Shown: piece after piece, positions 1 through 6,923 of the stretch
How positions within the stretch are numbered: the first letter of the stretch is position 1
Layout: every line of letters starts with the position of its first letter
NCBI GenBank assembly: GCA_004292705.1
Contig: RDXA01000372.1
Coordinates: 1-12,844, forward strand
Length of the DNA: 12,844 bases
From: Sphingomonadales bacterium
GTDB taxonomy: Bacteria > Pseudomonadota > Alphaproteobacteria > Sphingomonadales > Sphingomonadaceae
Direction of reading: 5' to 3'
Translations under genes and position numbers: made by a program
Notes under the pieces: model-generated
Databases searched by the model: none
The model's input: the letters and a program-made list of their open reading frames with translations, nothing else
What the model was told of the DNA's origin: nothing

Positions 1-1508
1 GCATCCGCCCAGCATTCCCGGCAGCCTGCGTTGCCGCCTTCGATCCAATAGCTCAAAGCCTTATCGAGGTCGATCTGCAACCCTATCCTCGGACTGCCCC
101 ATCGGTAGGCCGAGCCCAAAGGCCGGGCTGCATAGGGATTGCCGACCGTAAATGACTGTTCGTACAGTTCCAGCGCCTTCTCGGGGTCGAAATGTGGGCC
201 CTTCACTCGCATGTGGATGTCGCCAAGATCCGCGAGCGCATTGGCATCGCCCTTCTGGGCTGCTTGCCTCAACCACTCCAGGCCCTTCTCAAGGTCGCGC
301 GGCGTATCACCTTTGGTCAATTCTTGTCCGAGGTTGCGCATGGCCAGAACGAAGCCGCGCTTGGCCGCGATGTCGAACCAGCCGATCGAAGTCTCGATGT
401 CGCGCTGGAACTGATCCTCGCAGCAATAGAGAAGTCCGAGCGCATTCGCTCCGCGTGCAGAGCCCTGGCTGACAGCGTCCTGCATGAAGCGTGCAGCGGT
501 CTTCACATTCTTTTCTGTTCCTCCCAGTCCCTCCCAATACGCCATTCCGACCGCATAGCTGGCAAAGCCGTCACCGGCAGCGGACTGTTGCTCCAGATCG
601 GCCAGACTGCGGGTCTTGAGCAGTTCCTCGGTCAGCAATCTCCCGCCTTCCGGACCATCGATCCGCGCTTGCTCGACGAGGGACGGGGCCGTCGGCCCGC
701 CCGCTGCGCGCACGACGGGAAGCGGGTCGCGCTTGACGAAGGTGTACCGCAAAGACCCCTCGAAATAGGGCTTCTGCCGGCCGCCGGTCCGCCCTTCGAC
801 CTTTTCGCTAACGACGCCGATCATATCCTGCGTCGACTGGCCCGGCACCGCAAGGGTCGAGGCCAGAGCATCAGCGAAGGGACTGTTGGCGGCGGCTCCG
901 TCGCTGGCGGTTTTGCCGGGCTGGGTGGCGTAGAGAATCAGCGTGTCCGGCCCGCCACCGATCGCGTTCATCTTGGCAAGGCCTGTCCCCGCTTCGAGAT
1001 CGCCCGGCAGCGCGAGCGGATTGTCCCGGCACGCATCGAGCGCGAAGATCAGCCGGGTGACACCGGTCTCGCTCAGTTTGCGCAGCATCCACTGCGCATG
1101 GATCGCCTGATCGTCGAAATCGGCATAGGTCAGCGTGCGGCCCTGAAGCTCTGCCTTGCTCGGAAGCAGGTAGTTCTCCTGTGCGATCTGAACCGCATGA
1201 CCGGCGAAGTAGACGAAGATCGTCGCGTTCTTGCTGCCTGACTGCGCCTCGGCGTAGAGAGTGTCGACAGCCTGGCGCAACTGGCCCTTGCTCGGGTTGC
1301 GCAGAACGCTGACTGTGAAGTCGATGCGCTTCAGCGTCTCGGCGACCAGTTCCGCATCACGCACCGGGTTCTTCAATGGGGAGAAGCCGTAGTCGTCGAC
1401 GCCGATCACCAGCGCGAGACGCCGCTCGTCCTGCGCCTGTGCCGGTAACGCCGCCATCAGCGCCAGAATCGCTGCCAGCACCAGTCTTGCGAAAGCTCCC
1501 GAACCCAT
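1..1508 (-). CDS. Exported caspase-like protease with C-terminal Sel1 repeats (partial, C-terminus outside window)
   Basis: Reading from ATG at 1508 towards base 1 gives 502 codons with no stop, so the protein continues beyond the window. Residues 1-26 look like a Sec signal peptide (hydrophobic core LVLAAILALMAAL, then PAQAQ). Residues about 29-250 match a peptidase C14 (caspase-like p20) domain: the start LALVIGVDDY, the catalytic His in YFAGHA (H104) and the catalytic Cys in ALDACRDNP (C160) are all present, so it should be active. From about residue 310 there are roughly five Sel1-type repeats of about 36 residues (for example FASYAVGMAYWEGLGG, ALADLGDIHM, ALSYWIEGGNAGC), normally protein-binding. 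Family knowledge suggests Arg/Lys-directed cleavage; the substrate is unknown. The ATG lies 3 nt after the stop of the upstream membrane-protein gene, so the two are probably co-transcribed. The signal peptide places the protease in the periplasm or outside, unlike cytoplasmic defence caspases. Confidence 0.88.
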   Translation of the reverse strand, partial: MGSGAFARLVLAAILALMAALPAQAQDERRLALVIGVDDYGFSPLKNPVRDAELVAETLKRIDFTVSVLRNPSKGQLRQAVDTLYAEAQSGSKNATIFVYFAGHAVQIAQENYLLPSKAELQGRTLTYADFDDQAIHAQWMLRKLSETGVTRLIFALDACRDNPLALPGDLEAGTGLAKMNAIGGGPDTLILYATQPGKTASDGAAANSPFADALASTLAVPGQSTQDMIGVVSEKVEGRTGGRQKPYFEGSLRYTFVKRDPLPVVRAAGGPTAPSLVEQARIDGPEGGRLLTEELLKTRSLADLEQQSAAGDGFASYAVGMAYWEGLGGTEKNVKTAARFMQDAVSQGSARGANALGLLYCCEDQFQRDIETSIGWFDIAAKRGFVLAMRNLGQELTKGDTPRDLEKGLEWLRQAAQKGDANALADLGDIHMRVKGPHFDPEKALELYEQSFTVGNPYAARPLGSAYRWGSPRIGLQIDLDKALSYWIEGGNAGCRECWAD

Positions 1509-1511
1509 CCC

Positions 1512-2147
1512 TCAGCCTTCCTTTTTGGTGCGGACATCCTTCTTGGCAAACGCCTCCAGAGCATCGCCGTAACGCGGATAGTTGGCCCGCCGATCCATGA
1601 TGTATGGATAGAAATTGTCCCAGAAAATCCGCGCTTCGTCAGGCGAAAAGTAGTTGACGGTGACCCGCTCGTTGCACAGTTCCTCGTCGACGCAGACCTT
1701 CAGCCCGTCGTAGAATTCGACGACCCGGTCGATCTTGTCCTCGACGGTCTCCGGCGATTCAATGGCGGACGGGTTCCCGGCGGCCTTCGCGCTGCTCGCG
1801 GACTGAATTTCGACTTCGGCCCTGATGATGCTGCGGACCACATCATCGCGCTCCTTGCGGGGCAGGCCTTCGGCTTCGAGATCCTCGAACTGCTCAAGAT
1901 ACGGGCGCAGCACCCGGTTGATGGCGCGCCGCGCCTCGGCCACGTCACCGCTCTCGTAGCGTTCTATATACTCGAAAGTTCGGCTGGTGCGCTGCGCCGC
2001 CTTGGCATCGACATACTGGATCGCGGCAAAGATGCCGCCGACCAGCAGCCCCGCGATCCCGAGCACGTCGAGCGTCTCGCGCACGACCGGATAGCCTTCC
2101 CGCCACCGGCTGATCAACGCCAGAAGCTGGGTCTTGAGGCTCGGCAC
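1512..2147 (-). CDS. Single-pass membrane protein of unknown function
   Basis: A 211-residue protein starting at GTG (2147), immediately after the TGA of the upstream gene (TGA|GTG, no spacer), which suggests translational coupling; I see no clear Shine-Dalgarno sequence. After a short amphipathic N-terminus there is one transmembrane segment at about residues 27-46 (VLGIAGLLVGGIFAAIQYV). It is followed by a charged, mostly helical region with RTFEYIERYESGDVAEARR, then an acidic stretch, and an aromatic-rich C-terminal part (RIFWDNFYPYIMDRRANYPRY). The layout resembles small TM-plus-helical-domain proteins such as DUF4760, but I cannot assign it. Charges flanking the membrane segment do not settle the topology. 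Its position between a secreted cysteine-rich protein and an exported caspase suggests it could anchor, sense for, or be cleaved by the caspase; that is inference. Confidence 0.8.
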   Translation of the reverse strand: MPSLKTQLLALISRWREGYPVVRETLDVLGIAGLLVGGIFAAIQYVDAKAAQRTSRTFEYIERYESGDVAEARRAINRVLRPYLEQFEDLEAEGLPRKERDDVVRSIIRAEVEIQSASSAKAAGNPSAIESPETVEDKIDRVVEFYDGLKVCVDEELCNERVTVNYFSPDEARIFWDNFYPYIMDRRANYPRYGDALEAFAKKDVRTKKEG

Positions 2148-2513
2148 TCAGCGACTGCACATGGTTTCGAAGTCGACGCGATAATCGGGACCGGGGATCC
2201 GGCTCGCGATCCTCTTGAGGCACTGCACCTGACGCTGGTTGAACTGGTAAATCGCCTTCGCCTGACGCATCGCTGCGCCTTTCGGCACGACGATTTGGCG
2301 TGTTGCCGGGCATTGCCGCTCGGACAGGGTGAAAAACACGACGGGAGAGCGTTGTTTGGCGAGCGTGTCCAGCCGTTCGACCAGGCACTGCCATTCCGCC
2401 TGGTTGAGCGCGATCATCTTATCGCATTTCTCGCATGCAACCTGCGCAGCCGCGACGGTGGGCAGACTTAGGCCCAGCATGGCGCCGATCAATACAAGAA
2501 CTCTGGCTACCAT
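2148..2513 (-). CDS. Small exported six-cysteine protein of unknown function
   Basis: I choose ATG at 2513 (121 residues). The frame stays open further upstream, but this start is preceded by a GGGGG tract about 8 nt away and begins a clean signal peptide: MVARVLVLIGAMLGLSLPTVAAAQ, with likely cleavage after AAAQ (residue 24). The mature protein of about 97 residues has six cysteines (C27, C30, C43, C68, C98, C119), the first two as CEKC, an even number suited to three disulfides in the periplasm. I do not recognise the family. It is mostly polar and helical (QAKAIYQFNQRQVQCLKRI) and may carry a lysozyme-inhibitor-like or binding role, but nothing in the sequence shows that. It is the first gene of the probable three-gene operon with the membrane protein and the exported caspase. 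Confidence 0.75.
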   Translation of the reverse strand: MVARVLVLIGAMLGLSLPTVAAAQVACEKCDKMIALNQAEWQCLVERLDTLAKQRSPVVFFTLSERQCPATRQIVVPKGAAMRQAKAIYQFNQRQVQCLKRIASRIPGPDYRVDFETMCSR

Positions 2514-2784
2514 TCCGATTACCCCCGCTTCGGTTTGATTCGCATAGCAGCATCGCATGATCCCTGCGACCAACACTATGGCGAAGATATATAAACCGCT
2601 GAAGCGACTCCAGCCATTTCTTGATAGAGCAGACGGCAGGCGATCACGATCCGACTCTAGGCCCTGCCCTGCAGTTAGCTGACCGATAGCCCAGCCCATC
2701 CCGATTAACCAATTCGGGTGACGTCGCTTTAATCTTTGGGGCCGGACTCTGCCCTTGCTCATCCCGAGCGCGGAGTTGCACCCC
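2514..2784. other. Divergent intergenic region
   Basis: About 270 bases between the leftward caspase operon and the rightward PilZ-XRE gene. It must hold both promoters. A credible plus-strand promoter lies at 2705-2733. On the minus strand there is an AT-rich TATATATC tract near 2585-2595 that could be part of a -10 region, but I find no well-spaced -35 partner. Open frames through this stretch have no start or codon pattern that supports a gene. Confidence 0.6.
2705..2733 (+). promoter_or_regulatory. Candidate sigma-70-type promoter for the PilZ-XRE gene
   Basis: TTAACC (2705-2710) and TTTAAT (2728-2733) are separated by exactly 17 bases, matching -35 and -10 consensus at 4/6 and 5/6 positions. 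Transcription would start near 2740, about 45 nt before the ATG at 2785, leaving the GGAG at 2772-2775 in the leader. Read by eye only. Confidence 0.45.
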
Positions 2785-3480
2785 ATGGCCATCAAGGCCC
2801 ACCTCGATTATCCTGCCCAGCTTGGCGAAAGCCAGCGCATCGCGCCGCGCCGTGCGTTGCGGCTCGAGACCAGCGTTGTTGCCGGGGCTACCGCCAGCAC
2901 AGACCCGGCCAATGTCACTATCCACAACATCTCGCAGGCGGGTCTGTTGCTGGAAACCGCACTCACACTGGCCAAGGGCGAGCAGCTCGCGCTAGACTTG
3001 CCTGAGGCGGGGGCTGTGATCGCGACAGTGGTGTGGCACAGCGAGCGGCTGTATGGCTGCACTTTTGCCGAGGCCATCAGCCCGGCCGCGCTGGCAGCGG
3101 CGCAGCTGCAGGGCTTTGCGCCCGGCGTCCCGACCCAGCCGCTGACCCCGGCACGTAGACCGACCGATGCCTTTGCGGCCGGCGATGGGCTTGGCATGCG
3201 CCTCAACCGGCTGCGGCGCGAGGCAGGACTGACACTTGCCGATGTTGCGGCGGTGCTCGGGGTCAGCAAGCCTACGGTGTGGGCATGGGAAAAGGGCAAG
3301 GCCCGTCCCCTGCCCGAACGGCTCGATGCCATTGCCGCAGCTCTCGGTGTGGCACCCGAACTGCTTGCCGCCAGTCCTGTCCCGGGCGAGGTCGATGCGG
3401 TGATCGCCGAGTGTCGGCAACGCATTTCCGAGGCTTGCGGCACTGCGCCGGAAGCGGTGCGGATCATGATCGAACTTTGA
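2785..3480 (+). CDS. PilZ-XRE fusion protein, probable c-di-GMP-responsive DNA-binding regulator
   Basis: 231 residues from ATG 2785, preceded by GGAG (2772-2775) at 9 nt; a TTG ten codons upstream (2755) is an alternative start but lacks a site. The N-terminal half (about 18-105) is a PilZ domain with both c-di-GMP-binding motifs: RxxxR (R22-R26 in PRRALR) and N/DxSxxG (N48, S50, G53 in HNISQAG). The C-terminal half (about 135-192) is an XRE/Cro-CI helix-turn-helix: MRLNRLRREAGLTLADVA, then VSKPTVWAWEKGKARP, then LDAIAAALGV. A proline-rich linker joins them. Known PilZ proteins bind c-di-GMP and XRE domains bind DNA; the natural inference is a transcription regulator controlled by c-di-GMP. 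The next gene downstream carries a degenerate GGDEF domain, which fits a signalling neighbourhood. DNA target and ligand binding are unproven. Confidence 0.88.
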   Translation: MAIKAHLDYPAQLGESQRIAPRRALRLETSVVAGATASTDPANVTIHNISQAGLLLETALTLAKGEQLALDLPEAGAVIATVVWHSERLYGCTFAEAISPAALAAAQLQGFAPGVPTQPLTPARRPTDAFAAGDGLGMRLNRLRREAGLTLADVAAVLGVSKPTVWAWEKGKARPLPERLDAIAAALGVAPELLAASPVPGEVDAVIAECRQRISEACGTAPEAVRIMIEL

Positions 3481-3745
3481 AAACCAGCACCATCCGAGGC
3501 TAGAAGAAGTTACTTACTGCGCCAAATACGTATTGGATAGAATGGCCGAATGCAAATTATGGTAAACGAAACCCGGAGGTGATTCGTTTTTTAGTCTAGT
3601 GAATTTACCAATCTAACAAGAAAATGATTCATTCTCGGGAAAACAGGGGAAAGTTTTCTTCAGGTCGTGTTTTGTTAGTTACCAAGTAAATCTGACTAAG
3701 AGCGAGTTAGCGAATTTGTCGTTAGACCGCTGGGGCACTGTCGGT
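3481..3745. other. AT-rich intergenic region with hairpins
   Basis: About 265 bases, visibly much richer in A and T than the rest of the window (roughly 3500-3715). It holds a hairpin with T tail (3564-3592), a second inverted repeat GAAAAC...GTTTTC (3639-3644 / 3653-3658), an orphan Shine-Dalgarno-like GGAGGTGAT, and a weak promoter-like pair TTGTTA (3672-3677) and ACTAAG (3695-3700) 17 bases apart. Very short frames (MAECKLW, MQIMVNETRR) are present but unsupported. It probably contains the PilZ-XRE terminator and the promoter of the PAS-GGDEF gene, and possibly a small RNA. Confidence 0.5.
3564..3592 (+). terminator. Possible Rho-independent terminator of the PilZ-XRE gene
   Basis: AAACGAA (3564-3570) pairs with TTCGTTT (3583-3589), with an inner ACC/GGT pairing (3571-3573 / 3578-3580) around CGGA, and the stem runs into a T tract of six (3587-3592). 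It lies 83 nt after the stop of the PilZ-XRE gene. The stem is AT-rich, so its strength is doubtful. Confidence 0.4.
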
Positions 3746-4666
3746 ATGAAAATTGGTTTGAGCGACGTCGAAGGCCATGTGCTGCATGGGCTGCTGGAAG
3801 AAGCGTCCGGCGATATCGTGATCCGGCTCGACCGGCATGGCTTCATCATTCACGCATCCGCGAATATTGCGGAGTTGGGGCTGGATATCTCCGCTGCGCT
3901 GCTGCTGCCCCACATTACCGATCTGGCTCAACGTGATCATGTCGCCTTTCTGCGCGAACACGTTAGTGCTGCGCTGGCCGGGCACAGGCAGATGGGATGG
4001 GTCGAATTTGCGGTCATCGCCTGTGCCGAGCCCGCCATGTGCCGCGAGCCGCAGCGTCAGCGCTGGTTCGCGCTTAGTCTCAAGCCGATGCGCGATCCTG
4101 CCGGGACACCCGATGGTGCCTTGTGCCTGCTACGCTCGGTCCAGCATCTGCGCAGTCTTGAAGGCGAGCTTCACAGCCGCGCGGTCACCGATCCGCTGAC
4201 CGGACTCGCCAACCGCCAGGCCTTCTGCGCCAGCCTCAGGCGTCTTCTCGCCAAGGGCGGCGGGCAGATGGTGGCCATCTTCGCGGTCGACGGGATGCGC
4301 GCCTTGCTGCTGCGCTATGGCCAGCGTACTGCCGACGAAGTGCTGTGGGGCTTTGCCAGGTTTCTCGAGACGATGGCTTTGCCGGGGCACGAACTGGCGC
4401 AGTTGGATTGCGAGCGCTTTGCCGTGCTGCTGCCTGAAATGACCTCGCGCGCCGCGCGCGACTGGGCCGAGGATGTGGTGGTGACCTTCGCCGGGATCGC
4501 CGCTCCGGTATCGGCCAAGGCACCGCAGCTTTCGGCCAGTGCGGGCCTCGCACGGGTAGAATGCACGGTCGACTGGACACTGCGCGAGGCGGAGCTGGGG
4601 CTGGTGCTGGCCCGCGCGGGCGGAGGGAAGCAGGTTGCGGTGGCCGGGCGTCGCAGAGCGGCATAA
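3746..4666 (+). CDS. PAS domain protein with degenerate GGDEF domain
   Basis: 306 residues from ATG 3746. An in-frame TTG at 3716 would add ten residues; neither start has a strong ribosome site. Residues about 15-130 form a PAS-type sensor domain (IVIRLDRHGFIIHASANI, then a late ALCLLRSVQ strand). Residues about 145-302 are a GGDEF domain with the usual opening TDPLTGLANRQAF (149-160) and the substrate-side D182 in FAVDGM. The active-site loop reads LDCERFAVLL (220-229), so GG(D/E)EF has become DCERF, and no RxxD inhibitory site precedes it. By family knowledge, loss of the two glycines normally abolishes diguanylate cyclase activity; such domains often act as GTP- or c-di-GMP-binding or protein-interaction modules. 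No transmembrane segment is seen, so it is cytoplasmic. It follows a PilZ-XRE gene on the same strand. Confidence 0.85.
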   Translation: MKIGLSDVEGHVLHGLLEEASGDIVIRLDRHGFIIHASANIAELGLDISAALLLPHITDLAQRDHVAFLREHVSAALAGHRQMGWVEFAVIACAEPAMCREPQRQRWFALSLKPMRDPAGTPDGALCLLRSVQHLRSLEGELHSRAVTDPLTGLANRQAFCASLRRLLAKGGGQMVAIFAVDGMRALLLRYGQRTADEVLWGFARFLETMALPGHELAQLDCERFAVLLPEMTSRAARDWAEDVVVTFAGIAAPVSAKAPQLSASAGLARVECTVDWTLREAELGLVLARAGGGKQVAVAGRRRAA

Positions 4667-4701
4667 CTGGACTCCGGCGTCTACCCCGTTAAACCGCCCT
4701 C

Positions 4702-5886
4702 ATGAGCCACATCGCCACCATCCTGCTGCTCGGTTCGGGCGAGCTGGGCCGTGAATTCGTGATTGCCGCCAAGCGTATGGGCGCGCGGGTGATCGCCTGC
4801 GATTCCTATGATGATGCCCCTGCGATGCAGTTGGCCGACGCACGCGAGGTGTTTGCCATGCTCGATGGAGCGGCGCTGCGCGCGGCGGCGGAAAGGCACC
4901 GGCCCGACTTGATCGTGCCGGAGATCGAGGCGATCCGCACCGAGATGCTGGCGGAGCTCGAAGCGGAAGGTTTCACCATCGTCCCCTCGGCCCGCGCTGC
5001 GCAGCTCACGATGAACCGCGACGCGATCCGCGATCTGGCGGCAGGCGAGCTGGGGCTGGTGACGTCGCAATATGGCTATGCCGAGAGCTTTGCCGAAGCG
5101 CGCGAGGTGGCCGAACGGATCGACTATCCGCTGGTGATGAAGCCCGTCATGTCCTCATCGGGCAAGGGGCAGAGCAAGGTTGATGGGCCTGAGGCTCGGG
5201 AGGCCGCGTGGCAGTATGCGGTCGCCAATATGCGCGGCGACCGGGCGCGGGTGATCTGCGAACAGTTCATCGATTTCGACTATGAAATCACTTTGCTGAC
5301 CGTGCGCCATGCGAATGGCATCACCTTCTGCCCGCCGATCGGCCACCGGCAGGAGCGCGGCGACTACCGCGAAAGCTGGCAGCCTGCCGCGATGTCGCCC
5401 GCCGCACTGAAGCAGGCGCAGGACATGGCCGCCAAGGTCGTCATGGCGCTGCAAGGCGGCGGGCGTGGTTGGGGGCTGTATGGGGTCGAGTTCTTCGTCA
5501 AGGGTGACGAGGTGATCTTCTCCGAGCTGTCGCCTCGCCCGCACGACACCGGCATGGTGACGCTCGCCTCGCAAGACCTGACAGAGTTCGATCTCCACGC
5601 CCGCGCCATCCTCGGCCTGCCGGTGCCAGCCGACATCGCCGCCCGCCCCGCCGCCTCGGCGGTCATCCTCGCCGACCGCGAGAGCGAGGACTTCGCCTTC
5701 GAGGGGCTGGCAGAAGCGCTGGCGCTGGGCGACACCGATGTGCGGATCTTCGGCAAGCCGGTCACCCGCCCTTACCGCCGCATGGGCGTGGCACTGGCCC
5801 GCGCCGCCGATGCGCCCGCCGCCGTGGAACTGGCCAAGCGGGCGGCCGATGCCGTGCGCATTGTCTATTTGCCCGAAGCCGACTAG
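4702..5886 (+). CDS. purT: Formate-dependent phosphoribosylglycinamide formyltransferase (GAR transformylase 2)
   Basis: 394 residues, close to E. coli PurT (392), and alignable throughout. PurT makes formyl-GAR from GAR, formate and ATP in the third step of purine synthesis, in the cytoplasm. Features: N-terminal LLLGSGELGREF (8-19); VPEIEAIRTEM (72-82); LTMNRDAIR; ATP-grasp glycine loop KPVMSSSGKGQS (147-158); FDYEITLLT (192-200); GHRQERGDYRESWQP (214-228); metal-binding glutamates in GVEFF (E263) and FSELSPRPHDTGMVT (E275). A short glycine-rich insertion (QGGGRGWGLYG) precedes E263 compared with E. coli. The ATG at 4702 is 35 nt after the PAS-GGDEF stop and has no visible Shine-Dalgarno sequence. 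It is the first gene of a purT-oxidoreductase-purU run. Confidence 0.96.
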   Translation: MSHIATILLLGSGELGREFVIAAKRMGARVIACDSYDDAPAMQLADAREVFAMLDGAALRAAAERHRPDLIVPEIEAIRTEMLAELEAEGFTIVPSARAAQLTMNRDAIRDLAAGELGLVTSQYGYAESFAEAREVAERIDYPLVMKPVMSSSGKGQSKVDGPEAREAAWQYAVANMRGDRARVICEQFIDFDYEITLLTVRHANGITFCPPIGHRQERGDYRESWQPAAMSPAALKQAQDMAAKVVMALQGGGRGWGLYGVEFFVKGDEVIFSELSPRPHDTGMVTLASQDLTEFDLHARAILGLPVPADIAARPAASAVILADRESEDFAFEGLAEALALGDTDVRIFGKPVTRPYRRMGVALARAADAPAAVELAKRAADAVRIVYLPEAD

Positions 5887-5896
5887 GGCGCGGCCC

Positions 5897-6922
5897 ATGG
5901 AAACCTATCCCCACACCGCCGCCTTGATGCAGCGCGGCACTGACTTCCTCGGCTGCGAGACCGCCATATTGTGCGGCGCGATGAGCTGGGTGTCGGAGCG
6001 CAACCTCGTGGCCGCGATCAGCAACGCAGGCGGCTTCGGCGTAATCGCCTGCGGGGCGATGACCCCCGAACTGCTCGATAACGAAATCGCCGCGACCAAG
6101 GCGCTCACGTCGAAGCCCTTCGGCGTCAACCTCATCACCATGCACCCCGCGCTGTTCGATCTGATCGCAGTGTGCCGCAAGCATGGCGTCACCCACGTGG
6201 TGCTGGCCGGCGGCATCCCGCCCAAGGGCAGCGTCGAGGCAATCAAGGCGGACGATAGCGGCATCAAGGTCATCTGCTTTGCGCCCACGCTGGCGCTGGC
6301 CAAGAAGCTGCTGCGCCAAAGTTCAGGGGCCGGCGCGGATGCGCTGGTGATCGAGGGCATGGAAGCGGGCGGGCATATTGGCCCGGTCTCCACATCCGTG
6401 CTGGCGCAGGAGATCCTTCCCGAGCTCGCGAGCGATCACCTGATCTTCGTCGCCGGCGGCATCGGCCGGGGCGAGGCGATTGCCTCCTACCTCGAAATGG
6501 GCGCGGCGGGCGTGCAGCTTGGCACGCGCTTCGCCTGCGCGAGCGAGAGCATCGCCCACCCCGATTTCAAGAAGGCCTTCTTCCGCGCCTCGGCCCGCGA
6601 GGCCGTCGCCAGCGTGCAGGTCGATCCGCGCCTGCCGGTGATCCCGGTGCGCGCCTTGAAGAACAAGGGCACCGAGGAATTCACCGCCAAGCAGCGCGAA
6701 GTCGCCGCGCTGCTCGATGCAGGCGAAGTCGACATGGGCGAGGCCCAGCTCCAGATCGAACACTTCTGGGCCGGTGCCCTGCGCCGCGCGGTGATCGATG
6801 GCGATGTCGAGAACGGCTCTGTCATGGCGGGGCAATCGGTCGGCATGGTCACCAAGGAAGAACCCGCCGCCGACATCATCGCCGAGCTGATGAGCCAGTG
6901 CGAGGCGGCGCTGGGGCGGTAA
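5897..6922 (+). CDS. NAD(P)H-dependent flavin oxidoreductase, nitronate monooxygenase / FabK-like family
   Basis: 341 residues from ATG 5897, 10 nt after the purT stop; the frame is open further upstream but only through purT. The protein is an FMN-binding TIM barrel of the 2-nitropropane dioxygenase family: CGAMSWVSERNLVAAISNAGG (start motif, about 26-46), GGFGVIACGAMTP (45-57), PFGVNL (74-79), the EGMEAGGHIGP motif with H160, the phosphate-binding FVAGGIGRGEAIASYLEMGA (184-203), and VQLGTRFACASES. Family members oxidise alkyl nitronates with O2 or, as FabK, reduce enoyl-ACP; the sequence alone does not tell which. The His of GGHxG is the residue usually linked to nitronate monooxygenase activity. 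Being sandwiched between purT and purU with nearly no spacers suggests co-transcription; a role in folate or formate metabolism is not evident. Confidence 0.88.
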   Translation: METYPHTAALMQRGTDFLGCETAILCGAMSWVSERNLVAAISNAGGFGVIACGAMTPELLDNEIAATKALTSKPFGVNLITMHPALFDLIAVCRKHGVTHVVLAGGIPPKGSVEAIKADDSGIKVICFAPTLALAKKLLRQSSGAGADALVIEGMEAGGHIGPVSTSVLAQEILPELASDHLIFVAGGIGRGEAIASYLEMGAAGVQLGTRFACASESIAHPDFKKAFFRASAREAVASVQVDPRLPVIPVRALKNKGTEEFTAKQREVAALLDAGEVDMGEAQLQIEHFWAGALRRAVIDGDVENGSVMAGQSVGMVTKEEPAADIIAELMSQCEAALGR

Positions 6923-6923
6923 G

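Noticed and set aside
192..1241. A 349-codon plus-strand open frame
   Set aside because: It lies antisense to the caspase-Sel1 gene, whose protein shows catalytic motifs and a signal peptide; the plus-strand product has no recognisable domain and a composition typical of a shadow frame in high-GC DNA.
2514..2795. N-terminal extension of the six-cysteine protein
   Set aside because: Starting at 2513 gives a textbook signal peptide with a ribosome site; the longer version would bury it and cross the promoter region of the divergent gene.
3542..3582. Tiny frames MAECKLW and MQIMVNETRR as leader peptides
   Set aside because: No ribosome site before either, and no attenuator-like codon run; they fall in AT-rich DNA where such frames arise by chance.
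3500..3715. Insertion-sequence or prophage remnant as the cause of the AT-rich stretch
   Set aside because: No terminal inverted repeats, target duplications or transposase or integrase fragments are visible.
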